57,977 bases of DNA from a bacterium (lineage in GTDB: Bacteria > CLD3 > SB21): the NCBI GenBank assembly GCA_013360215.1, contig JABWCP010000020.1, positions 1-57,977 of the forward strand. Direction: 5' to 3'. The notes beneath the pieces are model-generated. The model ran no database searches. It was not told where the DNA came from and was given only the letters and a program-made list of their open reading frames with translations. The position numbers and the translations under genes were made by a program. This document shows positions 8,417 through 17,737 of the stretch, one piece after another; the stretch's first letter is position 1; each line of letters starts with the position of its first letter.

Positions 8417-11395
8417 CTACGATATTTCCTCACTCTCCCACCACTTGAAGGGCTTTTCGTCTGTGACCTGCCGGTAGTCAACGCCGATGATCTTGAAATG
8501 CTTCTTGGCGCAATCGATCTTACGCTTTTCGTTCTTAAATTGAAGAAGGTTCGGGTCCATGTTTCCTTTGGTTTCACGAACCAACTGCAACTTGTACTTT
8601 CCGTCTTCCGAAAGCCTAATGATACCCCAATCGGGATTATAGTTTCCGATGATCTTAGGAAGTCCGATTTTGAAGTTGCCCGGGAACTTGAAATAGCAAA
8701 GGATCTTGCCGTACTCGTCATCGGGCATCACGCGGTTTTCGACAAAACGTCGTTCCACGTCCGAATCAAACTGTATCACGTCGTAAAGCGAAGTCTTCGT
8801 TCCGTTCATCAGTTCTTTTTGAACATATTTTTTGGTTGGAGGAAATATCTCGTCGATGCTTTCGTTTTGTGGGGCGTTATTCACGGCGTATTCAATGTTT
8901 CCCGCAATATGGTCAGCGAGCATATCGCGAATGATGGTAATGAATACTCCGGCGAATCCTTCCGGATTCCTGAAAATCAATTTCTTCTTTGCCTCTTTCA
9001 TCTGTTTGAAGATTTCTAATATCGTATGTCTCGTCAACGTCGTTTCCTTGGCGGCACGATCGATCAGATTGAATACGGGATACGTCGTCTCCGCTTCCCG
9101 GACAGTCTTCTCATCAATGTGTTGACCTTCGGTAGAATCCCACGCGATAGGCTGAGCTCTGGTTAACTTTTGTCCGTTGTCGAATTCTACGGACGAATCC
9201 GATCCTTCCTGAATGATCTTCAGAATCTTAAAGCCCCTCAGTCTTTCGTCTTTGGCCAGTTTTGACAAATCATCGCGCACATCAAAATAGCGTGACGCCG
9301 TTGTCTTTTGCCCTCTCGTATCGGAAATGTCAATTTCGATCTTGGCCAATTTGACTTTCACTTCCAGAAGCTTTAAACAAATGTGTGTAATTACAAACTT
9401 CCCCTTTGTGATGGAGATCCGCGGTTCTGGAAAGTCGGCGTAATTCAGTTTGGTGACACATTGTTCGATGAGTTCTTTCGTGTTCACCTTTATATCGTAC
9501 GAAGTTCGGCGTGAGAGTTTTTCCCAGAATTCACGAAATTCTTTGCTTCTGTAAATCTTGTCGTTTCGTTTGGCCAAACCGTGGCGGGCATTGGAGGGGG
9601 ACGGAGGCACCGCATCCCCGCTTTCGCGATACTCCATCTGCAAATTGCTGACGTAGTTCTCATAACTCTCATTGGCGACGACGGTCAGGATATTCACGGA
9701 TTCGTCCTGAATTCGCTCTCCGGTCTGATCGACGCACAATCGCAATCCTCGCCCGATTTCCTGCCGCTTCTTCATTTCCGACTGCGTATTATTCAACGTA
9801 CATATCTGGAATACATTCGGATTATCCCAGCCTTCTTTGAGAGCCGAATGGGCAAAGATAAAACAAACCTTCTCGTCGAAAGACAAGAGGCGTTCTTTGT
9901 CCTTCATGATCAGTTCATACGCCGCCTTCTCAAGTTCTTTTTCTTCTTTCGTTTTCTTTTCTTCTTCAATGGAAGTATCTACGACGATTTCTTCGCCTTT
10001 CTTCGTCGCCTTCTTCGCAAAATAAGCCTGCCTCACGTCTTCGGGCTTCAGATTTTCGAAAAAGGAATTTCCTTTTCGTAAACGATGGAACGCTTTATCA
10101 AACAAAAGCCGTATCAAACCATTTTCTTCTGTATAATTGGCGACTCGGTCGATAAAAAACAGCGTCAAAACCTTGATTTTTTTGTTGGCAAGTTCCGCCT
10201 GCCTTTGCATGTGTTGCTTGATCGTCTCTTCGATCTGAATTCGGAAAATCTCCTCTCTGGAAAGATTAACTTCACCGGGTTCATTCAGCAGGAGGCGCTG
10301 GCCGTTCGAGAAAACGACCACGCCGTTCTTCTTGTCGATCTCATCGACAACGATCCCTCTATGCGATTCGTTTTTCGTTTTTCGGAAAAGATCATCGTCC
10401 TTCTCGACTTCCAATTCTTTCTCGCGCTTCAGACCTTTTTCAATGATCATCAAACGCAATTTAGCCTTCAGGCCGGAACTGTATCGTATGGATTGCAATG
10501 CCAGCGACGTCTGCCCCTCATTCAGATTCTCCTCTTCACGAATACCGTAAACCTGAATCCGTTTCACGAGGTTCATCTTAAAGGCATCCACCGGGCTCAG
10601 ACGATAGATCAGGTTCGGTTTCTCTACCGGCGTCGCGCTGTATCGAAGCGCAAAAAGAGGATGCAAAGTCCGCAAAGCTTCTTTTGACTTCTGGCTCAGG
10701 TAATTCTGGGCTTCGTCCAGTATCAGGATGGGCCGCGTTTCCTGAATGTATTGGTACGGACGCCATTCACCGGGCAATTTCTCCGTCGGCTTGAAGATGA
10801 CATTGCTTGATTTATTAAATGAATCGACCGTGATGATCAGGATTTCCGTGAAAGACGACGTCGCAAAGCCTCGCAGTTTGCTGATCTGCTGGCCGTCGTA
10901 TTCGATGAGGTGAACGGTTTCATTGCTGTAGAGCGTCTTGAAGTGCTCCCGCGTGATCTGGAAGGACTTGATGACGCCTTCGTAGATGGCGATGCTGGGA
11001 ACGACGATGACGAACTTACGGAAACCGAAGTTTTTACGGAGCTCATGAATGGTCCGAAGATAGGCGTACGTCTTACCCGTGCCCGTCTCCATCTCGATGG
11101 TGAAAGACGGATAACGCCAGGAATCAGAGCCGACACCATCAAGAACGAGCCCCTCATCCACGTCAAGCGTCATATTCCGAGGAACTTCATTGCTATTTTG
11201 AATAGCGACAAGATTATCGAAAACGAAAGATTCGTCGAGCGCATGCCCTTCCGGCATATTCGGCACGACATCGGCGCCCATCTGAAAACCATTGGCGTGA
11301 TCGGAAAGCCCGTCGAAAAGCTTCAAGACACTATCAACGGCCGTCTTCTGATGCGACTGATTGGGATCAAATTTGAAACGAATGAGATTGGACAT
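8417..11395 (-). CDS. res: Type III restriction enzyme, Res subunit (helicase-nuclease)
   Basis: The 992-residue protein is the DNA-translocating and cutting subunit of a type III restriction-modification system. Visible helicase parts are Walker A ETGTGKT (103-109), the DEAQ box (227-230), SATPVEKPN (motif III region) and the arginine-finger motif REIGRGLRL. The C-terminal nuclease shows PDWGIIRL followed by RETKG, matching PD-(D/E)XK as in EcoP15I Res. Length is normal for the family (about 900-1000). The ATG lies five bases after the RhuM-Fic stop, and the cognate methylase is two genes upstream in the same operon. All motifs look intact, so it should be active if Mod supplies a recognition site. 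Confidence 0.93.
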   Translation of the reverse strand: MSNLIRFKFDPNQSHQKTAVDSVLKLFDGLSDHANGFQMGADVVPNMPEGHALDESFVFDNLVAIQNSNEVPRNMTLDVDEGLVLDGVGSDSWRYPSFTIEMETGTGKTYAYLRTIHELRKNFGFRKFVIVVPSIAIYEGVIKSFQITREHFKTLYSNETVHLIEYDGQQISKLRGFATSSFTEILIITVDSFNKSSNVIFKPTEKLPGEWRPYQYIQETRPILILDEAQNYLSQKSKEALRTLHPLFALRYSATPVEKPNLIYRLSPVDAFKMNLVKRIQVYGIREEENLNEGQTSLALQSIRYSSGLKAKLRLMIIEKGLKREKELEVEKDDDLFRKTKNESHRGIVVDEIDKKNGVVVFSNGQRLLLNEPGEVNLSREEIFRIQIEETIKQHMQRQAELANKKIKVLTLFFIDRVANYTEENGLIRLLFDKAFHRLRKGNSFFENLKPEDVRQAYFAKKATKKGEEIVVDTSIEEEKKTKEEKELEKAAYELIMKDKERLLSFDEKVCFIFAHSALKEGWDNPNVFQICTLNNTQSEMKKRQEIGRGLRLCVDQTGERIQDESVNILTVVANESYENYVSNLQMEYRESGDAVPPSPSNARHGLAKRNDKIYRSKEFREFWEKLSRRTSYDIKVNTKELIEQCVTKLNYADFPEPRISITKGKFVITHICLKLLEVKVKLAKIEIDISDTRGQKTTASRYFDVRDDLSKLAKDERLRGFKILKIIQEGSDSSVEFDNGQKLTRAQPIAWDSTEGQHIDEKTVREAETTYPVFNLIDRAAKETTLTRHTILEIFKQMKEAKKKLIFRNPEGFAGVFITIIRDMLADHIAGNIEYAVNNAPQNESIDEIFPPTKKYVQKELMNGTKTSLYDVIQFDSDVERRFVENRVMPDDEYGKILCYFKFPGNFKIGLPKIIGNYNPDWGIIRLSEDGKYKLQLVRETKGNMDPNLLQFKNEKRKIDCAKKHFKIIGVDYRQVTDEKPFKWWESEEIS

Positions 11396-11400
11396 GCGTC

Positions 11401-12423
11401 TTACTGGTTGATGAGATTGATGATGAGTGTGATCATGATATCTTTCTGGGATGGGTCGCTTTGAGCGACAAGGAGGGCCAGCGCCACCAGCGCGTTGTCA
11501 TTGATCTTTTGTTCACCGGATTTACGCAGCAAATGCATATTCCGATTCAGGAACCAGACAAACAAAAACGACCCGATGCGTTTATTGCCGTCGATAAAAG
11601 GATGGTTCTTGATCACAAAGTAGAGCAGGTGTGCGGCTTGCTCTTCGATGCTCGGATATAAATACTTTCCGTCAAAGGTCTGAACGACACTGCCGAGAAT
11701 TCCTTTAAAGCTATCGTCTTTTTCACGCCCAAAAAGATCCGATGCGTCTTTGGCGGCGAGCAGGGAATTCTTCAATTCGTCAATGGCAGACCGGGCTTCG
11801 TCATAACGTAAGACAAACGTAATCTGCCGATGGACGTCGTCAGCAGCAAGGGTTTGTTTGTCAAATTGGTTGAGAAGTGTGAATGTGCGGGTGTAGCCGG
11901 TCAGTACTTCCAAAAGGCCCCGAGCTTCCTGAAGTTTCAGATCGGTCTCTTTAGCGGACCGCTGTATCAGGTCAATCGCCTTCTGGAGCTCGGCCATATT
12001 CTTTGCCTGATCCTTAAGCCTTTGCTCATTAAGCGTATACCCGCGTAGAATATGCTCCTTGAGTACACGATTTGCCCAGATTCGAAACTGAGTCGCTTTT
12101 CTGGAATTGACTCGATAGCCTACAGAAATTATCATGTCAAGGCTGTAAAAGGCAACCTCTCGTTTCACTCGTCTCCGGCCTTCGGATTGAACTATTTCCA
12201 TTTTGGAAATAGTTGCTCCAGGCTTCAATTCTCCCGAAGAAATAATGTTTCTTATATGTTTATTAATTGCCGGAACTTCTGTGCCGAAAACATCGGCAAT
12301 CTGACTTTGTGTCAGCCAGATAGTCTCGTCACGGTATGTGATTTCGACCTCACGGGAACTGTCTGAGTCCCGATAGAAAACGATTTCACCGCTTTTATTG
12401 AGATTGATGACTTTATCTTTCAT
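11401..12423 (-). CDS. RhuM-Fic fusion protein (RhuM DNA-binding-like N-terminus, Fic/Doc C-terminus)
   Basis: The 340-residue protein has a RhuM-type N-terminal half (ETIWLTQSQIADVFG at about 33-47, INKHIRNI, SLDMIISVGYRVNS, FRIWANRVLKEHILRGY), a predicted coiled or helical linker with LKDQAKNMAELQKAIDLIQ, and a Fic domain ending with HPFIDGNKR at 273-281. The Fic motif keeps the catalytic histidine. The GNK instead of GNG is closer to Doc, which phosphorylates EF-Tu, than to standard AMP transferases, so the chemistry is open. It sits between mod and res with gaps of 11 and 5 bases and must be co-expressed with them. No separate antitoxin is visible. Similar RhuM/Fic fusions are known near restriction genes; their role there is not settled. 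Confidence 0.85.
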   Translation of the reverse strand: MKDKVINLNKSGEIVFYRDSDSSREVEITYRDETIWLTQSQIADVFGTEVPAINKHIRNIISSGELKPGATISKMEIVQSEGRRRVKREVAFYSLDMIISVGYRVNSRKATQFRIWANRVLKEHILRGYTLNEQRLKDQAKNMAELQKAIDLIQRSAKETDLKLQEARGLLEVLTGYTRTFTLLNQFDKQTLAADDVHRQITFVLRYDEARSAIDELKNSLLAAKDASDLFGREKDDSFKGILGSVVQTFDGKYLYPSIEEQAAHLLYFVIKNHPFIDGNKRIGSFLFVWFLNRNMHLLRKSGEQKINDNALVALALLVAQSDPSQKDIMITLIINLINQ

Positions 12424-12434
12424 AATATCTTACT

Positions 12435-14294
12435 TTATATCGTCTTCAAAACACCCATATCGGACAACCTCACCTTATCCGAGTCCGATATGGCGCTGTC
12501 GAGGCAAATGAAAACATCTTTCTCATCCAACTTAATTTCTTCAATGGTGTCCTTATACACTTTGTTATCTAAGCACACTAGCAACTTGTGGTCGCAGAAA
12601 TCGGACAAAATTTCATAAATTTTATTCTTTCTGTACCTTTTTAAAACGTCAATTTTACTATCAAGAGAAAAACCTTCAATCAAGATAATTTCAAGTATAA
12701 GATTTTCAGGTTCCCAGTTATCCAATAACGGAGTTTCAAAACCTAAAAACGTTTTCTCAAGACTCAACATGTCAGAAGGAATAAATTCAGACCATGATCT
12801 AAAATTTGACTCTACTAGCCTTAAACAATGAAAGCCCAGATCGTTATCTTTCTTCTTTGCTAGTTTCTTAAACTGTTGACTACTTTTCTTAATTCTTTCA
12901 ATAGCCAAATCAGAAATAGTCTGACAGTGTGACTTTTTCCTTATATCATCATCATCAATTTCCTCGGGCATTTGGACTAGAATATATCTTCTCTTTCCAT
13001 TATCCTCATTATTTAGACTCATTAGAGCGTGAGCAGAGGTTCCAGAGCCTGCAAAAAAATCCAAATAGATACCATCTTTGTCATCAGTATTGTTAACCAT
13101 AATTGAAAACAAAAACTTTACGAGGTCTGACGGTTTGGGAAAATCAAAAGCATCGAATCCAAATAATTCTCGAATTTCTTTAGTTCCATCTTGATTAAAT
13201 GGACCAGATACCATAAGCGACAGAGGCTTCCCTTTTCTCATATTTCCGTTTTCATCTCGAAGGTATTGTTTAAAGCGTACGCTAAATTTCCCGTCAGATT
13301 CATTGATTACAATTTCGTCATTATCCATGGCCTTTAGAAGTCTTTCCTTCGACCAAATCCACTGTTTATCTGGCCAAATCTCTTTTCCTTTCCATTTTAA
13401 CGGATAGACTAAATTAGGCCTGTCATCTTTGCTTTTTGTTGCCAATGGTTGCGTAACGTAGCCACCACGGGTTTCATACTTGTTATCTTTGTTCTTGTAT
13501 TGTTCAATTTCTTCTGGTGATAGATTTGAGCTCAGTTCATCAATATTTGATTTGGAATAGCAAAGTATATATTCATGAAGCCGTCCTATTCCTTTTGTCT
13601 GCGCTCCTGGTCCATACTTATTCTTCCAGACAATTTGTGATTGAAACTGTTCTTCACCAAAAAGTTCATTCAATATTGTTCGTAAATTTGTGATCTCATT
13701 ATCATCAATACTAACAAAAATCAAACCATCATCCCTTAACAAATTTCGAGCAAGCCTCAATCTGGGATACATCATACTGAGCCATTTCGAGTGAAAGCGG
13801 CCGTCGGCGCGCGTATTTGTCGTCATTGGCTTTCCTTCTTCGTCTACTTGTCCGGTCCGGCGCAGGTATTCTTCCAGAGGTTCTTTGAAGTCGTCTTCAT
13901 AGACGAAGTCGTTGCCCGTATTATACGGCGGATCGATGTAGATCATCTTGATACGCCCGGCGTAGCTTTTCTGGAGGATCTTGAGGACTTCGAGGTTTTC
14001 GCCTTCGATGAAGATATTGCGGGTGGTTTCTTCGTCCACGCCTTCGCCGGGACACGGGATGAGTGTGCCCTTGCTGGGAATGGAAGCGAGTTTACGGGCT
14101 TCTTTCTTGCCGGGCCAGAAGAGGCCGAAGTGTTCGACCTCCGGATTGTCTTCTTCCGTGTAGTTACCGAGCGCTTCTTTGAGCGTCTCCCAGTTGATCT
14201 TCCCGTCGGCAAAGGCCTCGGGCGCGATTTGTTTTAGTTGCTTGATTCGTTCTTCATCGAAGACGAATCCGGGTCGTAGTCTTTCGTGAGGCAT
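12435..14294 (-). CDS. mod: Type III DNA methyltransferase, Mod subunit
   Basis: The 619-residue protein shows the catalytic DPPYNTG motif (121-127) before the AdoMet-binding DFFAGSGT (412-419), the order of beta-class amino-methyltransferases such as type III Mod. Between them lies the variable region expected to recognise DNA. It should methylate adenine and give Res its specificity. The base composition changes sharply inside the gene: about 50-60% GC up to residue 170 or so (13,780-14,294) but about 25-30% in much of 12,600-13,740. The gene starts 33 bases after the nuclease gene and ends 11 bases before the RhuM-Fic gene. The reading frame is intact. Confidence 0.93.
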   Translation of the reverse strand: MPHERLRPGFVFDEERIKQLKQIAPEAFADGKINWETLKEALGNYTEEDNPEVEHFGLFWPGKKEARKLASIPSKGTLIPCPGEGVDEETTRNIFIEGENLEVLKILQKSYAGRIKMIYIDPPYNTGNDFVYEDDFKEPLEEYLRRTGQVDEEGKPMTTNTRADGRFHSKWLSMMYPRLRLARNLLRDDGLIFVSIDDNEITNLRTILNELFGEEQFQSQIVWKNKYGPGAQTKGIGRLHEYILCYSKSNIDELSSNLSPEEIEQYKNKDNKYETRGGYVTQPLATKSKDDRPNLVYPLKWKGKEIWPDKQWIWSKERLLKAMDNDEIVINESDGKFSVRFKQYLRDENGNMRKGKPLSLMVSGPFNQDGTKEIRELFGFDAFDFPKPSDLVKFLFSIMVNNTDDKDGIYLDFFAGSGTSAHALMSLNNEDNGKRRYILVQMPEEIDDDDIRKKSHCQTISDLAIERIKKSSQQFKKLAKKKDNDLGFHCLRLVESNFRSWSEFIPSDMLSLEKTFLGFETPLLDNWEPENLILEIILIEGFSLDSKIDVLKRYRKNKIYEILSDFCDHKLLVCLDNKVYKDTIEEIKLDEKDVFICLDSAISDSDKVRLSDMGVLKTI

Positions 14295-14327
14295 GATTTC
14301 TTATTATCCGTTAAAGGTTAAGATTTT

Positions 14328-15170
14328 CTATTCTGCTATTTCCGGTATGGATTCCGGCGGCGGCGAAGCCTGCAGATTGGCATTGATGAATTCTTCCTGT
14401 TCCACATCGTCGGCGATCTGATTGAGATATTTCTTGAAATGCGATGCGCTGCGCCCGCCGGTGCTCAGCACATATTCGCGATACGAAGAACAGGAGAATC
14501 GTGCATCACAGTTACGACATACCCGTGTCGCAAAAAGCGACTTCGTGCCGGGGATTGGCTCTTTTAGCACTTTCAGTTTTGGCGGTTCAAATTCCTTTCC
14601 CTCGATCTGATCGACGACACGTCCGAAGTCCGTGATGGTCTCTTTGACGTTCTGCTGTTTGAACGGAATAGGTATTAAAGGTTGCCATGCCGCCAATTCG
14701 CGTTCGATGGCGCTCAGATTGCCGGTATTGAGCGCATTGCGGAGCGTCACAGGATAGGCCGTCGAGATGACGGCGGTATGGTCAAGCGGATTGCCGCGGA
14801 GTTCCTGCCAGATGTGGGCATAGACATTGAGTTGCTTTTCGTAGAAATCCATATTGCCGCGGATGTAGTCGGGATCGTGCGTCTTGATGTCATACATCCA
14901 CGTCTCACCTTCCTCTTTGACGATATCCACGACGCCTTCGATGGTAAATTCACGTCCTTTGGGCGTTTTCTGGTCCGGCAGTGTCAGCTTGACTTCCGTA
15001 GATGTGACTTTGGAGGCCACATCTTTGAGTTTTCTGAAATAGTAGAGAACCTGATTGAGAGCGTATTCTTTGCTGTCCGCGGTCAGTGCATGGCCGCCTT
15101 CCATCGCCAGCATCTCGTGATTCTCTTCGAAAAATTCCTTTATTTTTTCTTCAATCTCTTGATCGGTCAT
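14328..15170 (-). CDS. PD-(D/E)XK nuclease with AddB-like C-x2-C-x5-C; second part of a split helicase-nuclease
   Basis: This 280-residue protein carries the core of a RecB/AddB/Cas4-type nuclease: TEVKL (E59), EGVVDIV (D82), YDIKTH (D94, K96) and a QLNVYAHIW helix. Near the end is C218-x2-C221-x5-C227, the same spacing as the last three Fe-S cysteines of AddB. The first cysteine and the opening GxxxH element of such domains are absent here; both occur at the very end of the helicase encoded just upstream. The start ATG overlaps the helicase stop as ATGA, so translation is probably coupled. It may be a stand-alone partner that completes its cluster with the helicase, or one half of a broken gene. 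No frame disruption is visible inside it. Confidence 0.82.
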   Translation of the reverse strand: MTDQEIEEKIKEFFEENHEMLAMEGGHALTADSKEYALNQVLYYFRKLKDVASKVTSTEVKLTLPDQKTPKGREFTIEGVVDIVKEEGETWMYDIKTHDPDYIRGNMDFYEKQLNVYAHIWQELRGNPLDHTAVISTAYPVTLRNALNTGNLSAIERELAAWQPLIPIPFKQQNVKETITDFGRVVDQIEGKEFEPPKLKVLKEPIPGTKSLFATRVCRNCDARFSCSSYREYVLSTGGRSASHFKKYLNQIADDVEQEEFINANLQASPPPESIPEIAE

Positions 15171-17737
15171 ACTTTTTGACTTTCTCTCTGCTGGATCAGA
15201 AAATAATGAAGATCTTCAATCGTCTTATGAACAAGACTTCCGAAAAACATCGTCTGGGAACGGGAAGGAACAAATCCGTATTTTCGAAATACCATATATT
15301 GTCTTGGACACTTCTGGAACAGAAGATAATCTCCCGTGTATGAATAAACTTTTCCGAGGTCCTCGTGGTCATCCACAGCTTGCGGTAGGGCTTTGATGTC
15401 GATTTCTTTAAGCGTCGGGAGGCGGTCTTCGGCAAAAATTTCTTTAAAGACCGGAGATGCTCCTTTTGTTCCTTTGTATCTTGGGATGATGAGCAGGTTC
15501 TTAGGCCTGGACAAAGCGACATAAAAGGTTCGCATGTTGTCAAAAACGCTGATTCGGTCAAGAGGCTCGCCTTCCTTTTTCAGGCATTCGCGAACAATGT
15601 GTTCTACCTGGGAAGCTTTCCTTTCCGTTTTGAATACGCTTCCCAGGACAACCACCGGAAATTCAAGGCCCTTAGCCTGATGGATGGTAAGAAAAGGAAT
15701 GCGCCCTTTTGGAAAGGGATCATCGGCATCTTCGTATTCCGACTCGCCAAGACGAAAGAGCGCATAGAGATAACTCGTAAAGAAACTATTTACGAACTTC
15801 TTCTCTGAAAGATAACCGGCCGTAATGACCGTCGCATATTTTTCCATGAAGCGGGCAAGATACTGCGAGATCAGGCCAAGATTGCAGATCGGACCCTCGT
15901 CGGAGCCCCGCTCTGCCAGATCGAACATCTTTCTAAAATGCTTGAAACCGCAAAGTTGGTAGAAAAGATCGAGAACGGACCAGTCAACTGAAGTCATGCG
16001 GTTGAAGATGTATTGGACCGGGAAGGGTTGTTTTGCTACTTCACGTTTCTTGATAATATTCTCAAAAGCCTTGCTTTGTATGATTTTTCGAGCCCGTTCA
16101 GACAATGTTCCGATCCTCAGGATATCACGCACCATCGGGTCCCACTTGAACTCGGTTTTCAAATCAATCTTTTTTCGTTTGGCATAATTCATCAGCGCAT
16201 CGTAGTCAGCACCGATCAGATCAAGTTCTTTTTGTTTGTCTTTGACGTATTCTTTCAAGGCATCGTCAGACTTCATCAGTTCTTCTGCCTTCGATTCATA
16301 GGCGTCGATTAAAACAAAAAAATTTGCCAGGTTTCCCCGCCTTTGGGTTCTTTCCGGACGGCCCAGTATTTTTGCGAATAGGCCGAACATGGCCACCGCT
16401 TCTTCTACTTCAACAAAAGTCCCCGCACGGGGCGCATAGACAGACAGGCCGACGTTTTCCAATGCCGCTTTTAGTCCTGCTGCTTTTTTGGTTTTTAGAG
16501 AAGGAAAAAGAAATGCGATCTGATTGGGGTCGGAAACCCTCTTCGATGTGATCAATTTTTTCGTAAAGGCCGCGATTTCTTCATAGACAAGTTCTGGTTC
16601 CAGAAAGGAACTCACGGCGACCGAGGGTTCTTTATCCGTACTTTTAGCTTTGATCTTCTTATCTGCAATACGGTGAAATCCTTTGCCATCGTCCTTTTTC
16701 CAGTCATTGCGATCCATGAAACTGGTATAGAAATCGACAATTCGTTTGCGAGACCTGTAGTTAATATCCAGATCTATTCGACGAGGCTTTGCTTTGATAT
16801 AACTTTTGCAGCGCTCTTCAAACTCGACAAAATTTTCAACCGTCGCTCCGCGAAACCGGTAAAGCGCCTGATCATCGTCACCTACGATGCAGATATTCTG
16901 ACTTCCCTTGGCAAGATGAAAATAGATTTTTTCCTGGATCGCATTCGTGTCCTGGTATTCATCGATGATCACGTGCCTGAAGATTTTGTGACCATTTTCG
17001 GATTTGGTAAGAGACTCATACGCGGCCTGTTGAAGCAGAGAAAAATCAGTGGATCTGATTTTTCTGTTGGCCCCCAAAGAATTCAGATAATAATCATACA
17101 TTTTTGATATTTGGATCAGGCTCTCATCCTTTGTCCTCAAATGTGCCGGACGCACTAGTTCCTCCGACATACGATTGAAGAAACTTATCGCATTAGTGGT
17201 CGCCTCGTGTCGGGAGCCGTTATTCCCGTTCTTGAGATAGAGATTCACAGCCCTATTGGCGTCCTCAATTTCCTTGAAGCCTGCATGTTTAATCATTTCA
17301 GGCCAATGCTCACGATACACATGAAAATACTGATCCAGTTCGTCGAGAAGGACAGGCGGATGGGCACGATGTCCGTCATTCGAAAGCCGCCTATCTGAAA
17401 TGAGTTTTTGACAAATGGAATGCACGGTTCCGATAGACATCTTTGAGATATCGTAAGGCTTCCCGGTCTTGTTTGTCACCAATCCGAGTAGAGCGATGAG
17501 GCCTTCTTTGAGTTGAAAAGCCGCTTTTTCGGTAAAGGTGCTTAAGAAGATTTCCTGAGGATCGACTTGATGGAATACGATCAGATTCAACGTTCGCCAC
17601 AAAAGCACCCTTGTCTTGCCTGACCCCGGACCGGCCGCCAGAAACAATGGTCCGTCAACATACAAGATAGCCTCCCGCTGACTATCGTTAGGCTTGAAAT
17701 CTTTCATTTTCCAGAGTTCTTCGATTGACAGAGACAT
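15167..17737 (-). CDS. UvrD/Rep-type superfamily 1 helicase with truncated nuclease-domain start
   Basis: The 856-residue protein has a complete set of SF1A helicase motifs: Walker A AAGPGSGKT (34-42), DEYQDTN (259-265), VGDDDQALYRFRGA (285-298), the motif V-like TIHQAKGLEFPVVV, and a late ALSRPKNLL. After the helicase core comes YTGDYLLFQKCPRQY (C810) and GSLVHKTIEDLH (833-844), which is how a RecB/AddB-type nuclease domain begins; the protein then ends 12 residues later, before any catalytic residue. The remainder of that domain is encoded by the next gene, which overlaps by four bases. It heads the defence operon. No clear ribosome binding site precedes the ATG at 17737, so the start is less certain than the rest. 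Confidence 0.88.
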   Translation of the reverse strand: MSLSIEELWKMKDFKPNDSQREAILYVDGPLFLAAGPGSGKTRVLLWRTLNLIVFHQVDPQEIFLSTFTEKAAFQLKEGLIALLGLVTNKTGKPYDISKMSIGTVHSICQKLISDRRLSNDGHRAHPPVLLDELDQYFHVYREHWPEMIKHAGFKEIEDANRAVNLYLKNGNNGSRHEATTNAISFFNRMSEELVRPAHLRTKDESLIQISKMYDYYLNSLGANRKIRSTDFSLLQQAAYESLTKSENGHKIFRHVIIDEYQDTNAIQEKIYFHLAKGSQNICIVGDDDQALYRFRGATVENFVEFEERCKSYIKAKPRRIDLDINYRSRKRIVDFYTSFMDRNDWKKDDGKGFHRIADKKIKAKSTDKEPSVAVSSFLEPELVYEEIAAFTKKLITSKRVSDPNQIAFLFPSLKTKKAAGLKAALENVGLSVYAPRAGTFVEVEEAVAMFGLFAKILGRPERTQRRGNLANFFVLIDAYESKAEELMKSDDALKEYVKDKQKELDLIGADYDALMNYAKRKKIDLKTEFKWDPMVRDILRIGTLSERARKIIQSKAFENIIKKREVAKQPFPVQYIFNRMTSVDWSVLDLFYQLCGFKHFRKMFDLAERGSDEGPICNLGLISQYLARFMEKYATVITAGYLSEKKFVNSFFTSYLYALFRLGESEYEDADDPFPKGRIPFLTIHQAKGLEFPVVVLGSVFKTERKASQVEHIVRECLKKEGEPLDRISVFDNMRTFYVALSRPKNLLIIPRYKGTKGASPVFKEIFAEDRLPTLKEIDIKALPQAVDDHEDLGKVYSYTGDYLLFQKCPRQYMVFRKYGFVPSRSQTMFFGSLVHKTIEDLHYFLIQQRESQKV

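Noticed and set aside
13791-14237. 148-residue plus-strand frame inside mod
   Set aside because: It lies wholly inside the conserved Mod N-terminus, whose DPPY motif is on the other strand; it is a by-product of the high-GC codon use there.
15167-15190. Programmed -1 frameshift joining helicase and nuclease
   Set aside because: The junction has a run of five A and a -1 shift would join the frames, but there is no classical X-XXY-YYZ heptamer in frame and no obvious downstream stem. Translational coupling by ATGA is simpler.
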